From: AP-16 sp036395835
GTDB lineage: Bacteria > Pseudomonadota > Alphaproteobacteria > Rhizobiales > Xanthobacteraceae
Direction of reading: 5' to 3'
DNA: 12,474 nucleotides
Assembly: GCA_036395835.1 (NCBI GenBank)
Contig: DASWCW010000270.1
Span: 1 to 12,474, forward strand
The notes below the pieces were generated by a model, which had not been told where the DNA came from, did no database searches, and saw nothing but the letters and a program-made list of their open reading frames with translations. Positions 7,096 to 12,474 of this stretch are shown here, piece by piece. A program made the position numbers and the translations under genes. Positions within the stretch are counted from its first letter, which is position 1, and each line of letters begins with the position of its first letter.

Positions 7096-8403
7096 TCATT
7101 GCCCTTCCGAGGCGCGTTTGAGCAGGCGCACCACCTCCTCGTCCGTGGTCTGGGCAAAATCCTCGTAATGCTCGCCCACCGCGAAGAATGGGTCGGGGGT
7201 CGCCAGGCAAACGACTTCGTCGGCTTCCGAGAAGAGCACCTCGAGCGTGTCGGGCGGCGCAACCGGCACGGCCAGAACGAGCTTGCCTGCATGCTGCGCG
7301 GAGAGCGCCCGCAGCACCGCCTTGGCGGAACCCCCGGTCGCGATGCCGTCATCGACGACGATCACCGTGCGGCCCTCGACCGCGGGCGCCGGCCGACCGT
7401 CGCGATAGAGGCGCCGCCGGCGTTCGAGCTCCTGGACCTGCCGGGTCTTTTCCGATTGCAGATAGCCCGCTTTCGGCCGGACCAGCCGGACCACTTCCTC
7501 GTTGAGGATCATCTGCGGATCCTTGCCGTCCACGATGGCCCCCAAGCCGAGCTCGGAATGCCCCGGCGCGCCGATTTTTCGCACCAGCGCCACGTCGAGC
7601 GGCGCGCCGAGCGCCTTTGCGACTTCGAACGCCACCGGCACGCCGCCGCGCGGCAACGCCAGCACGACCGGGTGCTCGTCCTTGAACGCCGCTAGCGCGG
7701 CGGCAAGCTGCCGCCCCGCGTCACGCCGGTCCGCGAACACCACGTGCCGGCTCGGCGGCGTGCGCCGCGGGGCGAGGAACCGCGCGAACCAGCGCCGTGC
7801 ATGGCGCACCACCTGTTGGAGCGCGCCCGGCTCCTCGAACAAATGTCCTGCTCCCGGCACCACGATCAGCTCCTTTGTGCATTCGAGCGCTTCGAACGCT
7901 GCGCGGTTCCAGTCGAGCACGTGGGTGTCCGCGCCGCCGACGACCAGCAAAGTAGCGGCTCTCACGTCCGCGAGCGCGGCGGCCGCAAGATCCGGCCTTC
8001 CGCCCCGCGATACGACCGCCCGGATGCTCGCATCGCGCGCCGCCGCGACGAGCGCGCCGGCGGCGCCGGTGCTCGCGCCGAAATAGCCGATCGGCAGCGG
8101 CTCGAGCCGCGGTTCCCCGCGCGCCCAATCCGCCGCGGCGGCGAGCCGCGACGCCAACAGCTCGATGTCGAACACGTTGGCGCGGCCTTCCTCCTCGGGG
8201 CGCAGCAGGTCGAGCAGCAGGGTGGCGAGATGAGCCTGCCGCAGCCCCGCCGCGACCTGGTTGTTGCGCGGAGAATGGCGTCCGCTGCCGCTGCCGTGGG
8301 CGAAGATGACGAGGCCTTTGGCGCCATCCGGAACTCCGAGCAGGGCATCGAGCCCGAGCGGCGGGATGCGGACCGGTTTTGACTCGGATTGCGGCTCGTC
8401 CAT
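7096..8403 (-). CDS. Fusion protein: alpha/beta hydrolase (dienelactone-hydrolase-like) plus phosphoribosyltransferase
   Basis: The 435-aa protein has two clear domains. Residues 1-212 are an alpha/beta hydrolase with oxyanion-side sequence FAHGSGSGRHSPRN (34-47), nucleophile elbow GASTG (Ser111), likely Asp159 (GGADTH) and His187 (PGAGHLF), giving a complete triad. Residues about 220-435 are a phosphoribosyltransferase with ALPRGGVPVAFEVAKALGAP (249-268), KIGAPGHSELGLGAI and the PRPP loop VIVVDDGIATGGS (347-359). The substrates of both halves are unknown; the second half resembles predicted phosphoribosyltransferases rather than a named purine or pyrimidine enzyme. I see no stop or frame change between the halves, so the fusion is real in this sequence. 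ATG 8403 has only a weak ribosome site. The gene is divergent from pyrE across 225 bp and lies upstream of the CBS gene. Confidence 0.9.
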   Translation of the reverse strand: MDEPQSESKPVRIPPLGLDALLGVPDGAKGLVIFAHGSGSGRHSPRNNQVAAGLRQAHLATLLLDLLRPEEEGRANVFDIELLASRLAAAADWARGEPRLEPLPIGYFGASTGAAGALVAAARDASIRAVVSRGGRPDLAAAALADVRAATLLVVGGADTHVLDWNRAAFEALECTKELIVVPGAGHLFEEPGALQQVVRHARRWFARFLAPRRTPPSRHVVFADRRDAGRQLAAALAAFKDEHPVVLALPRGGVPVAFEVAKALGAPLDVALVRKIGAPGHSELGLGAIVDGKDPQMILNEEVVRLVRPKAGYLQSEKTRQVQELERRRRLYRDGRPAPAVEGRTVIVVDDGIATGGSAKAVLRALSAQHAGKLVLAVPVAPPDTLEVLFSEADEVVCLATPDPFFAVGEHYEDFAQTTDEEVVRLLKRASEGQ

Positions 8404-8593
8404 GGGCTAGTCCCGCGGAGCATCCCAGCGGCGCCGACGATAAAACCTGAAGCCGCGAGCATCGTTCCGCTCGCCCGCAACCGGTCGACCGGCGCTGCGG
8501 GCAAAAAGCTGTGGACGCCGCCGAGAACGGCTCGATAGGCCGTGCGCGAGTTTGACGCCACTGGGCGCCTGATTCATTGTCCGGGTGATCCAT

Positions 8594-8599
8594 TATACT
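8594..8599 (+). promoter_or_regulatory. Possible -10 box (TATACT) upstream of pyrE
   Basis: TATACT lies 29 bases before the pyrE start, in the 225-bp divergent gap. No good -35 hexamer stands at the right distance: the TTGACG at 8552-8557 is 36 bases away. This is a weak guess. Nothing else is recognisable in the gap. Confidence 0.25.
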
Positions 8600-8628
8600 C
8601 CACGCGACCGCGCAGATCCTGAGGAACC

Positions 8629-9231
8629 ATGCCCTTGCCGCGAACGCCGCGAGACACGCTTGCGCTCCGCAAAGAGTTGTTCGACATCATCCAGCGCCTG
8701 TCGTTCCTTCGCGGATCGTTCGTGCTGTCCTCGGGACGCGCAAGCGATTATTTTTTGGACCTGAAACCGACGATGCTCCACCCGCAAGGGGCGGTCTTGC
8801 TGGCCGAGCTCGTGCTCAACAAACTGCAAGACGTGAAGGTGCATTACATCGGCGGGCTGGCGATGGGCGCCGTGCCGCTGGTTTCTCAGGTCGCGATGCT
8901 GAGCCACTCGATGGGCCGGTCGATACCCGGATTTTTCGTTCGCAAAGCCGTGAAGGATCACGGCACGCAGAAGCTGATCGACGGCGTGAAGCAAGGCGAC
9001 CTCGAGCGAAAGAGCGTCGTCATCCTCGAAGACGTTACGACCACCGGGGAATCGGCCATGCAGGCGATCAAAGCCGCGCAGGATGCCGGCGCGAAGATCG
9101 AGCTGGTGCTCGCGATCGTCGATCGTGAGGAAGGCGCCGCCGAGTTTTTCGAGAAACAAGGAATTCCTTTCAAGTGGCTGTTCCGGGCGAGCGAACTGTT
9201 GCAGGCGACCGAGCCGGATTCCGCGGTGTGA
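8629..9231 (+). CDS. pyrE: Orotate phosphoribosyltransferase
   Basis: The enzyme makes orotidine 5'-monophosphate from orotate and PRPP, the fifth step of de novo UMP synthesis, in the cytoplasm. The 200-aa protein has the PRPP loop VVILEDVTTTGES (130-142) and the conserved lysine in LDLKPTM (Lys46). It also has the catalytic-loop segment FFVRKAVKDHGTQK (Arg105, Lys106, Lys109, His111) and the VDREEGA segment (164-170). ATG 8629 is preceded by GAGGA at 8621-8625. Its stop lies about 30 bp before the IS481 remnant, so this gene is the last ordinary chromosomal gene before the mobile region. The complementary 259-aa frame is a shadow. Confidence 0.95.
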   Translation: MPLPRTPRDTLALRKELFDIIQRLSFLRGSFVLSSGRASDYFLDLKPTMLHPQGAVLLAELVLNKLQDVKVHYIGGLAMGAVPLVSQVAMLSHSMGRSIPGFFVRKAVKDHGTQKLIDGVKQGDLERKSVVILEDVTTTGESAMQAIKAAQDAGAKIELVLAIVDREEGAAEFFEKQGIPFKWLFRASELLQATEPDSAV

Positions 9232-9258
9232 GTTGCAAGGTCTTTCCCACGAGGTCGC

Positions 9259-9459
9259 GGCGGCCGCATCTGCATGCACCGCAAGAAGATCAACATCTCG
9301 ACCGTCCTGGCAGACCAAACCGTCGGAATCAAAAAGGTCGACGACGGCATTTGGCTCGTCAGCTTCCTGCACTACGATCTGGGATATATCGACCTCGAAC
9401 AGAGGACCCTGCAGCCCCTCGACAACCCGTTCGGCCCGAGGTTGTCACCCATGTCTTAG
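9259..9459 (+). pseudogene. C-terminal fragment of an IS481-family transposase
   Basis: Reading in frame from about 9259 gives GGRICMHRKKINISTVLADQ, then VGIKKVDDGIWLVSFLHYDLGYID, ending NPFGPRLSPMS before TAG at 9457-9459. This is the typical ending of IS481-family transposases (GRIC..RKINLS..., DxIWLVSF...YDLGYxD, NPFGxxxLPMS). The DDE catalytic core is absent because only about 65 residues remain of a protein of some 300-400. ATG 9274 could start a 61-aa peptide, but I see no reason to think it is used. Confidence 0.72.
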
Positions 9460-9481
9460 GTACAATCTGTCACCCATGTCT
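9443..9481. repeat. 14-bp direct repeat TGTCACCCATGTCT, two copies
   Basis: Identical copies at 9443-9456 (overlapping the transposase stop region) and 9468-9481 (in the presumed IS end), 25 bp apart. They are probably part of the IS481 terminal region. Confidence 0.7.
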
Positions 9482-9502
9482 CCGGGCTGGACAGGTGAAT
9501 TT

Positions 9503-9550
9503 TGGAGCGGGCGATGGGATTCGAACCCACGACCCCAACCTTGGCAAGGT
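9503..9550 (-). tRNA. 3' half of a tRNA-Gly(GCC) gene, 5' half missing; probable attachment site (attR-like)
   Basis: On the minus strand the 48 bases begin inside the anticodon stem. They contain anticodon loop TTGCCAA (anticodon GCC), 3' stem strand GGTTG, variable loop, T arm GTGGG-TTCGAAT-CCCAT, acceptor strand CGCCCGC, discriminator T and CCA. The 5' acceptor strand, D arm and most of the anticodon 5' strand are absent: upstream sequence (GTTGGGAACT) does not continue the tRNA. It cannot make a working tRNA. Tyrosine recombinases commonly use tRNA 3' halves as the integration core. With a recombinase gene about 170 bp away, this is best read as the duplicated att core at one end of an integrated element. 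The intact tRNA-Gly would be expected at the other end; it is not in this window. Confidence 0.88.
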
Positions 9551-9642
9551 AGTTCCCAACGTTTGAGCCGATTTGAAGGTACCTGCGGCGGTTTGCAAAA
9601 ACAGGTGAAATCAATAGCTTCTCGATGCGCGCCCTTGCCTTT

Positions 9643-9710
9643 GTTTGCTAGGATGTGCGGGGAGCTGCTAGCTATATGCTAGCTTAGCTAGCTAGCGCCG
9701 TCTAGCAAAC
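9643..9710. repeat. Cluster of GCTAGC palindromes framed by a 9-bp inverted repeat, upstream of the integrase
   Basis: GTTTGCTAG (9643-9651) and CTAGCAAAC (9702-9710) are a perfect inverted repeat. Between them GCTAGC occurs at 9667-9672, 9678-9683, 9687-9692 and 9691-9696, the first two forming a hairpin over TATAT. The whole ends two bases before the int start region. It may be recombinase arm-type or regulator binding sites; that is inference. Confidence 0.75.
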
Positions 9711-9713
9711 GAT

Positions 9714-9718
9714 GGAGG
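9714..9718 (+). promoter_or_regulatory. Shine-Dalgarno GGAGG that sets the ATG 9724 start of the integrase
   Basis: GGAGG lies five bases before ATG 9724. It overlaps the other candidate ATG at 9712, which has no ribosome-binding site of its own. Confidence 0.7.
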
Positions 9719-9723
9719 CTCCG

Positions 9724-11004
9724 ATGGGCGAGCGGAAAATCGGGCTGCGGGAGGTGCGGGCGCTCAAGCTAGGCCAGACCATATGGGATGCGGCCGTGGC
9801 CGGCTTCGGCGCCCGGCGCCAGAGGAGCCAGACCGTGTCTTACGTGCTGATCTACAGAACCCAGGAAGGCCGGCAACGCTGGCACACGATCGGCCGGCAC
9901 GGCTCACCGTGGACTCCCGAGACGGCTCGTGCCGAAGCGCTCCGGCTCCTCGGCCATATCGTCGATGGCGCCGATCCGGCAGCCATCAAACAGGCAAGCC
10001 GGCAGGCCGCCACCGTGACCGAGCTGTGCGACCTCTACCTCGCCGATGCGGAAGCGGGGCGATTATTGACGCGCCGCAAGGTGCCGAAGAAATTGAGCAC
10101 ACTAGCGATCGATCGGGGCCGTATCGAACGCCACATCAAGCCTCTGCTCGGCCAATTCAAGGTCGCCGCCGTCACCCGCGAGGATGTAGACAGATTCATG
10201 CACGATGTTGCCGCGGGCAAGACCGCCGGCAACACCAAGACGGCTAGAAAGCGCGGTTTGGCGCGTGTACGGGGCGGGAAGGCCGCGGCCACCCGCGCGG
10301 TGGGGCTACTAGGCGCAATTTTCACCTATGCTGTGCGGCACGGAATGCGCCCCGACAACCCGGCACATGGCGTCACACGCTTCGCGGACACCAAACGTGA
10401 GCGACGGCTGAGCAATGACGAATACAGGATGCTCGGCGATGCACTGCGACGGGCCGAGGTTGGTCGCATCTGGCCGGCGGCTGTAGCGGTGGCCCGTTTC
10501 CTTGCGCTCACTGGCTGGCGCTCCGGCGAGACGCTGGGGCTACGCTGGGATGAGATTGACCTTGCGCGGCGAACCGCGACGCTCGGCGACACGAAAACCG
10601 GCCGAAGCATGCGCCCGCTCTCGCATGCCGCGTGCGAGGTGTTGCGGAGCCTCACGCGATCGGGCGATCTTGTGTTTCCGGCGACGCGCGGCGAGGGCCG
10701 CATGAGCGGCTTCCCGAAGCTATGGGCGAGGATCGCGAAGGTCGGTGGGCTGCCGGCGGACGTGACGCCCCACACGCTGCGGCATTCGCTCGCGAGTCTT
10801 GCTGGCGATCTCGGCTACAGCGAGACGACAATCGCGGCGCTCGTCGGTCACCAAGGGCGCTCGATGACCAGCCGCTATGTTCATGCCGCCGACGGCGTGT
10901 TGCTGGCCGCCGCCGACGTGGTGGCGAATCGCACGGCCGAGTTGATGGGCGAGTGCAGGGCCTCTGGCGCAGTGATCCCGCTGCGGCGCGAAGTGGCAGG
11001 ATAG
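9724..11004 (+). CDS. Tyrosine-type site-specific recombinase (integrase)
   Basis: This enzyme integrates and excises a mobile element through a covalent 3'-phosphotyrosine intermediate. The 426-aa protein has an N-terminal DUF4102-like arm-binding region (about 1-90, with WDAAVAGFGAR and GRQRWHTIGRHG) and a SAM-like core-binding domain (about 95-210). The catalytic domain follows (about 225-400) with all catalytic residues visible: Arg266 (LTGWRSGE), Lys291 (DTKTGRS), His350 and Arg353 (HTLRHS), His376 (VGHQGRS) and Tyr385 (TSRYVHA). It should be active. It is transcribed away from the tRNA-Gly fragment at 9503-9550. ATG 9712 is possible, but GGAGG favours ATG 9724. Its stop TAG is followed at once by the ATG of the 365-aa gene. 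Confidence 0.94.
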   Translation: MGERKIGLREVRALKLGQTIWDAAVAGFGARRQRSQTVSYVLIYRTQEGRQRWHTIGRHGSPWTPETARAEALRLLGHIVDGADPAAIKQASRQAATVTELCDLYLADAEAGRLLTRRKVPKKLSTLAIDRGRIERHIKPLLGQFKVAAVTREDVDRFMHDVAAGKTAGNTKTARKRGLARVRGGKAAATRAVGLLGAIFTYAVRHGMRPDNPAHGVTRFADTKRERRLSNDEYRMLGDALRRAEVGRIWPAAVAVARFLALTGWRSGETLGLRWDEIDLARRTATLGDTKTGRSMRPLSHAACEVLRSLTRSGDLVFPATRGEGRMSGFPKLWARIAKVGGLPADVTPHTLRHSLASLAGDLGYSETTIAALVGHQGRSMTSRYVHAADGVLLAAADVVANRTAELMGECRASGAVIPLRREVAG

Positions 11005-12102
11005 ATGCCCCGTTCTCCGACCTTCCCAATTGTTAGGAACGTATCGATGCGCGGCCCGTTGTTCACCGCGGCCGACGGTCTGGAACTCACCCAAAACGTC
11101 ACGTCCTTAACTGAGGCCGGGACTGCCGAGGCGATAGCGCGGTTGCTTAATCGCGTCTTTAATGGGGCGATCGGGATGGCGGAGCACGATGATGACTCTC
11201 CGTCACCGAATGAGTTGAAGAAGTACTACAACGGGGTCATCGCCAGGGCACGAGCGCTAGCTGAAGCACTAGAACTCCCAACGGACCCATCGGAACTGTT
11301 GACCCAAGAGGCGGGCCACAAGCCCCAATTGCTTCCTCAACTCAGCCGGCCGTTGCAAGCGCCGAAGTCGCTCGATTGGCTTGCACGGGGCGCCAATCCT
11401 CCTGGCATCGTGGCCGTCGCCGAGGGTACTGGCGGTAATGCGCGGCCACGTGTTCCCGGGCTACCGGCTAAGTTTCCTTTGATCGCCAAGCCCGCGAGCG
11501 CGGCGGCCGGCGGCGATGATTTTTGGAAACTTGCAGCCATCGCAGAGGAAGCTGCTTCGCTGCCGGAGCTGGCGATGCAGCTAGCTTGGCTTGATAGCCT
11601 AGGGATTCGCGCGCCTGATACGATGGACGAGCTCCGCGGTTCGGAGGCAATCAAGGTCTGCCTCGCGGTGGTGCCTCACGTCCTCGCCCTCATCATCGGA
11701 TTGAGCGAACGCGCCAAACGCGTGCCGCGCCCAATTCCGGACAAGACCAATTATCAGCGCACATTCTTTCGGGAATTATTTCTAAGCTTGGCTGACGTTC
11801 ATCATACGATTTTCGGATGTGCGCCGCGGTTGCAGAACAGTGAGCGCGACCCCGCTGGCAGCGGGGTAATTTGGGTGCGGAAAATTCTCAAGCTTGCAGC
11901 CCAGCGGATTGAGGGGAATCTCATCGACAGCTTGCGGTGTGATCAGGATGGCCGGGTCAGTGCAGTGTATGCAGTCAAGATCGTTGCCGGTCTAAGCGAT
12001 TGGACAATCGCCGACCGCCTCCGTGAGGGCGCTCGGCTTCGGGAGAAGTTGCGCGGAATTGAACTCAACCGGCGGGAATCCAGCCCAATGTCGCCGGATT
12101 AG
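11005..12102 (+). CDS. Hypothetical protein coupled to the integrase, function unknown
   Basis: I do not recognise this 365-aa protein. It starts at the base after the integrase stop (TAG then ATG), with GCAGGA just upstream, so it is probably translated from the same mRNA. ATG 11047, with AGGA at 11035-11038, is an alternative start removing 14 residues. No signal peptide is visible. A short nonpolar stretch, VCLAVVPHVLALIIGL, could be a helix but is not a clear membrane span. The middle is Pro/Ala/Gly-rich and probably flexible. The C-terminal third has YQRTFFRELFLSLADVHHTI, then G-CAPRLQNSERDPAGSGVIW and VRKILKLAAQRI. This layout resembles, by eye only, the tail of hypothetical proteins found beside integrases in alphaproteobacterial islands. 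Codon third positions look less GC-rich than in the core genes, suggesting acquisition. Confidence 0.75.
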   Translation: MPRSPTFPIVRNVSMRGPLFTAADGLELTQNVTSLTEAGTAEAIARLLNRVFNGAIGMAEHDDDSPSPNELKKYYNGVIARARALAEALELPTDPSELLTQEAGHKPQLLPQLSRPLQAPKSLDWLARGANPPGIVAVAEGTGGNARPRVPGLPAKFPLIAKPASAAAGGDDFWKLAAIAEEAASLPELAMQLAWLDSLGIRAPDTMDELRGSEAIKVCLAVVPHVLALIIGLSERAKRVPRPIPDKTNYQRTFFRELFLSLADVHHTIFGCAPRLQNSERDPAGSGVIWVRKILKLAAQRIEGNLIDSLRCDQDGRVSAVYAVKIVAGLSDWTIADRLREGARLREKLRGIELNRRESSPMSPD

Positions 12103-12140
12103 CGCCCCGGGAATTTCGACACTGCGCAATCTAAATCAAG

Positions 12141-12166
12141 CCATCGCAAGCAACCGGGAGCGATGG
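12141..12166 (+). promoter_or_regulatory. Inverted repeat over the ribosome site of the HTH gene
   Basis: CCATCGC (12141-12147) and GCGATGG (12160-12166) are a perfect 7-bp inverted repeat with a 12-base loop. The loop and stem edge hold GGGAG (12156-12160), the only good Shine-Dalgarno for ATG 12170. It could be an operator, or a hairpin limiting translation. Confidence 0.35.
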
Positions 12167-12169
12167 CGA

Positions 12170-12334
12170 ATGTCCGAATTATCTCCTGACGCGCTGATCA
12201 CGCGCGACCGAGTTGCCGCCGAGTTGACGGCGGCGGGCTTTCCCGTCAAGCCCAAGACGCTCGCGACAAAAGCCACCCGCGGCGGTGGCCCGCCCTACCA
12301 CAAATTCGGTGCACGGGTGCTCTATCGGTGGGGC
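12170..12334 (+). CDS. AlpA-like small helix-turn-helix protein, C-terminus lost or frameshifted
   Basis: From ATG 12170 the protein reads MSELSPDALITRDRVAAELT, then AAGFPVKPKTLATKATRGGG, then PPYHKFGARVLYRWG. This is the winged-helix layout of AlpA/excisionase-like proteins: ITRDRVAAEL as first helix, KPKTLATKATRGGGPPYHKFG as recognition region, then VLYRWG. Relatives control excision or expression of integrated elements and are about 65-75 aa long. After residue 55 the family's usual ending (typically DALAWA...) is missing. The frame stays open to the window edge but turns Arg/Gln-rich with poor third-position GC, unlike coding sequence. I therefore end the supported part at 12334. GGGAG at 12156-12160 is the likely ribosome site. 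The role is inferred from the fold and the location after the integrase. Confidence 0.55.
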
Positions 12335-12338
12335 CAGC

Positions 12339-12473
12339 CACGTCGTCGGAGCCCCGCGGTCACGGGGCGCCGTCGTGATCGGCAAAACCATCCTCAAAGA
12401 GATCGATGGCAACGAAGAGGACCACAACGCGGTCCCACCGGGGATTCTGAATGCGCCGGCGCCCAAACGTCGG
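12339..12473 (+). pseudogene. Possible interior fragment of an amidase, continuing off the right edge
   Basis: In the frame that includes 12339-12473, the translation contains RGAVVIGKTILKEIDGNEED, then HNAVPPGILNAPAPKRR. Amidase-signature enzymes have a similar stretch (AGAxVxGKTxxDE...ENxxxGTPLNPxAPxRV) just before their GGSSSG motif, and the two line up by eye without gaps at GKT, E, NA, LN, AP and R. Third-position GC is high in this frame (about three quarters of codons). No start or N-terminal amidase sequence precedes it, so it would be a truncated piece joined to the HTH gene near 12335. The continuation is outside the window. Confidence 0.35.
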
Positions 12474-12474
12474 G

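Larger units (their letters stand above)
9259..9487 (+). mobile_element. IS481-family insertion sequence remnant (right end only)
   Basis: This is the last piece of an IS481-type element: the C-terminal tail of its transposase (to 9459) and the presumed right terminal sequence near 9468-9487 (TGTCACCCATGTCTCCGGGC). The left end and most of the transposase are missing, so it cannot move on its own. It sits exactly between pyrE and the tRNA-Gly fragment. Confidence 0.7.

Noticed and set aside
8552..8557. TTGACG as the -35 box of pyrE
   Set aside because: It is 36 bases from the TATACT at 8594, too far for a sigma-70 promoter.
8593..9372. 259-aa minus-strand frame
   Set aside because: Antisense to pyrE, with no domain of its own.
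9503..9550. A working tRNA-Gly gene
   Set aside because: No 5' acceptor strand or D arm follows in the adjoining sequence, so only the 3' half is present.
9083..9682. Plus-strand frames of 199 and 130 aa crossing pyrE, the IS remnant and the tRNA fragment
   Set aside because: They span unrelated features; the peptide GAGDGIRTHDPNLGKV is simply the translated tRNA-Gly 3' half, a common false protein.

Overview
This window is high-GC chromosomal DNA from an alphaproteobacterium. The gene types and protein wording fit the Hyphomicrobiales, close to the Bradyrhizobium/Xanthobacteraceae group. Pointers are the giant NAD-glutamate dehydrogenase, the extensin-like protein, a hydrolase/phosphoribosyltransferase fusion, a Bradyrhizobium-style palindromic repeat and an IS481-type transposase tail. 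The family calls come from reading the translated sequence; no database was searched.

Region 1 (1-9231) reads as ordinary core chromosome. It opens with the N-terminal 604 codons of an NAD-dependent glutamate dehydrogenase on the minus strand, running off the left edge. Divergent from it is a tightly coupled plus-strand trio: an AhpD-like peroxidase-related protein, gamma-glutamyltransferase (ggt) and a membrane-anchored extensin-like protein, whose stops and starts overlap (GTGA, ATGA). Facing this trio on the minus strand are a DUF3095 gene with a clear single-base frameshift, a two-CBS-domain protein and a natural fusion of a dienelactone-hydrolase-like domain with a phosphoribosyltransferase domain. 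Then pyrE (orotate phosphoribosyltransferase) lies on the plus strand, divergent from the fusion gene.

Region 2 (9232-12474) is accessory DNA. Right after pyrE comes the last piece of an IS481-family transposase with its right end. Next is a 48-bp piece that is exactly the 3' half of a tRNA-Gly(GCC) gene, without its 5' half: the usual attachment-site scar of an element integrated into a tRNA gene. A tyrosine recombinase follows, preceded by a striking cluster of GCTAGC palindromes. Its stop codon abuts the start of a 365-aa protein that I do not recognise. Then comes the N-terminal part of a small AlpA-like helix-turn-helix protein. At about 12335 the coding frame switches, and the rest of the window resembles an interior piece of an amidase, so the element's DNA appears to be broken or joined to other DNA there.

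Taken together, the left three quarters serve nitrogen and glutathione metabolism, envelope functions, stress or regulatory roles and pyrimidine synthesis. The right quarter is one end of a small or decayed integrative element at a tRNA-Gly site. The best candidate for something undescribed is the recombinase-coupled 365-aa protein with the adjacent HTH gene.
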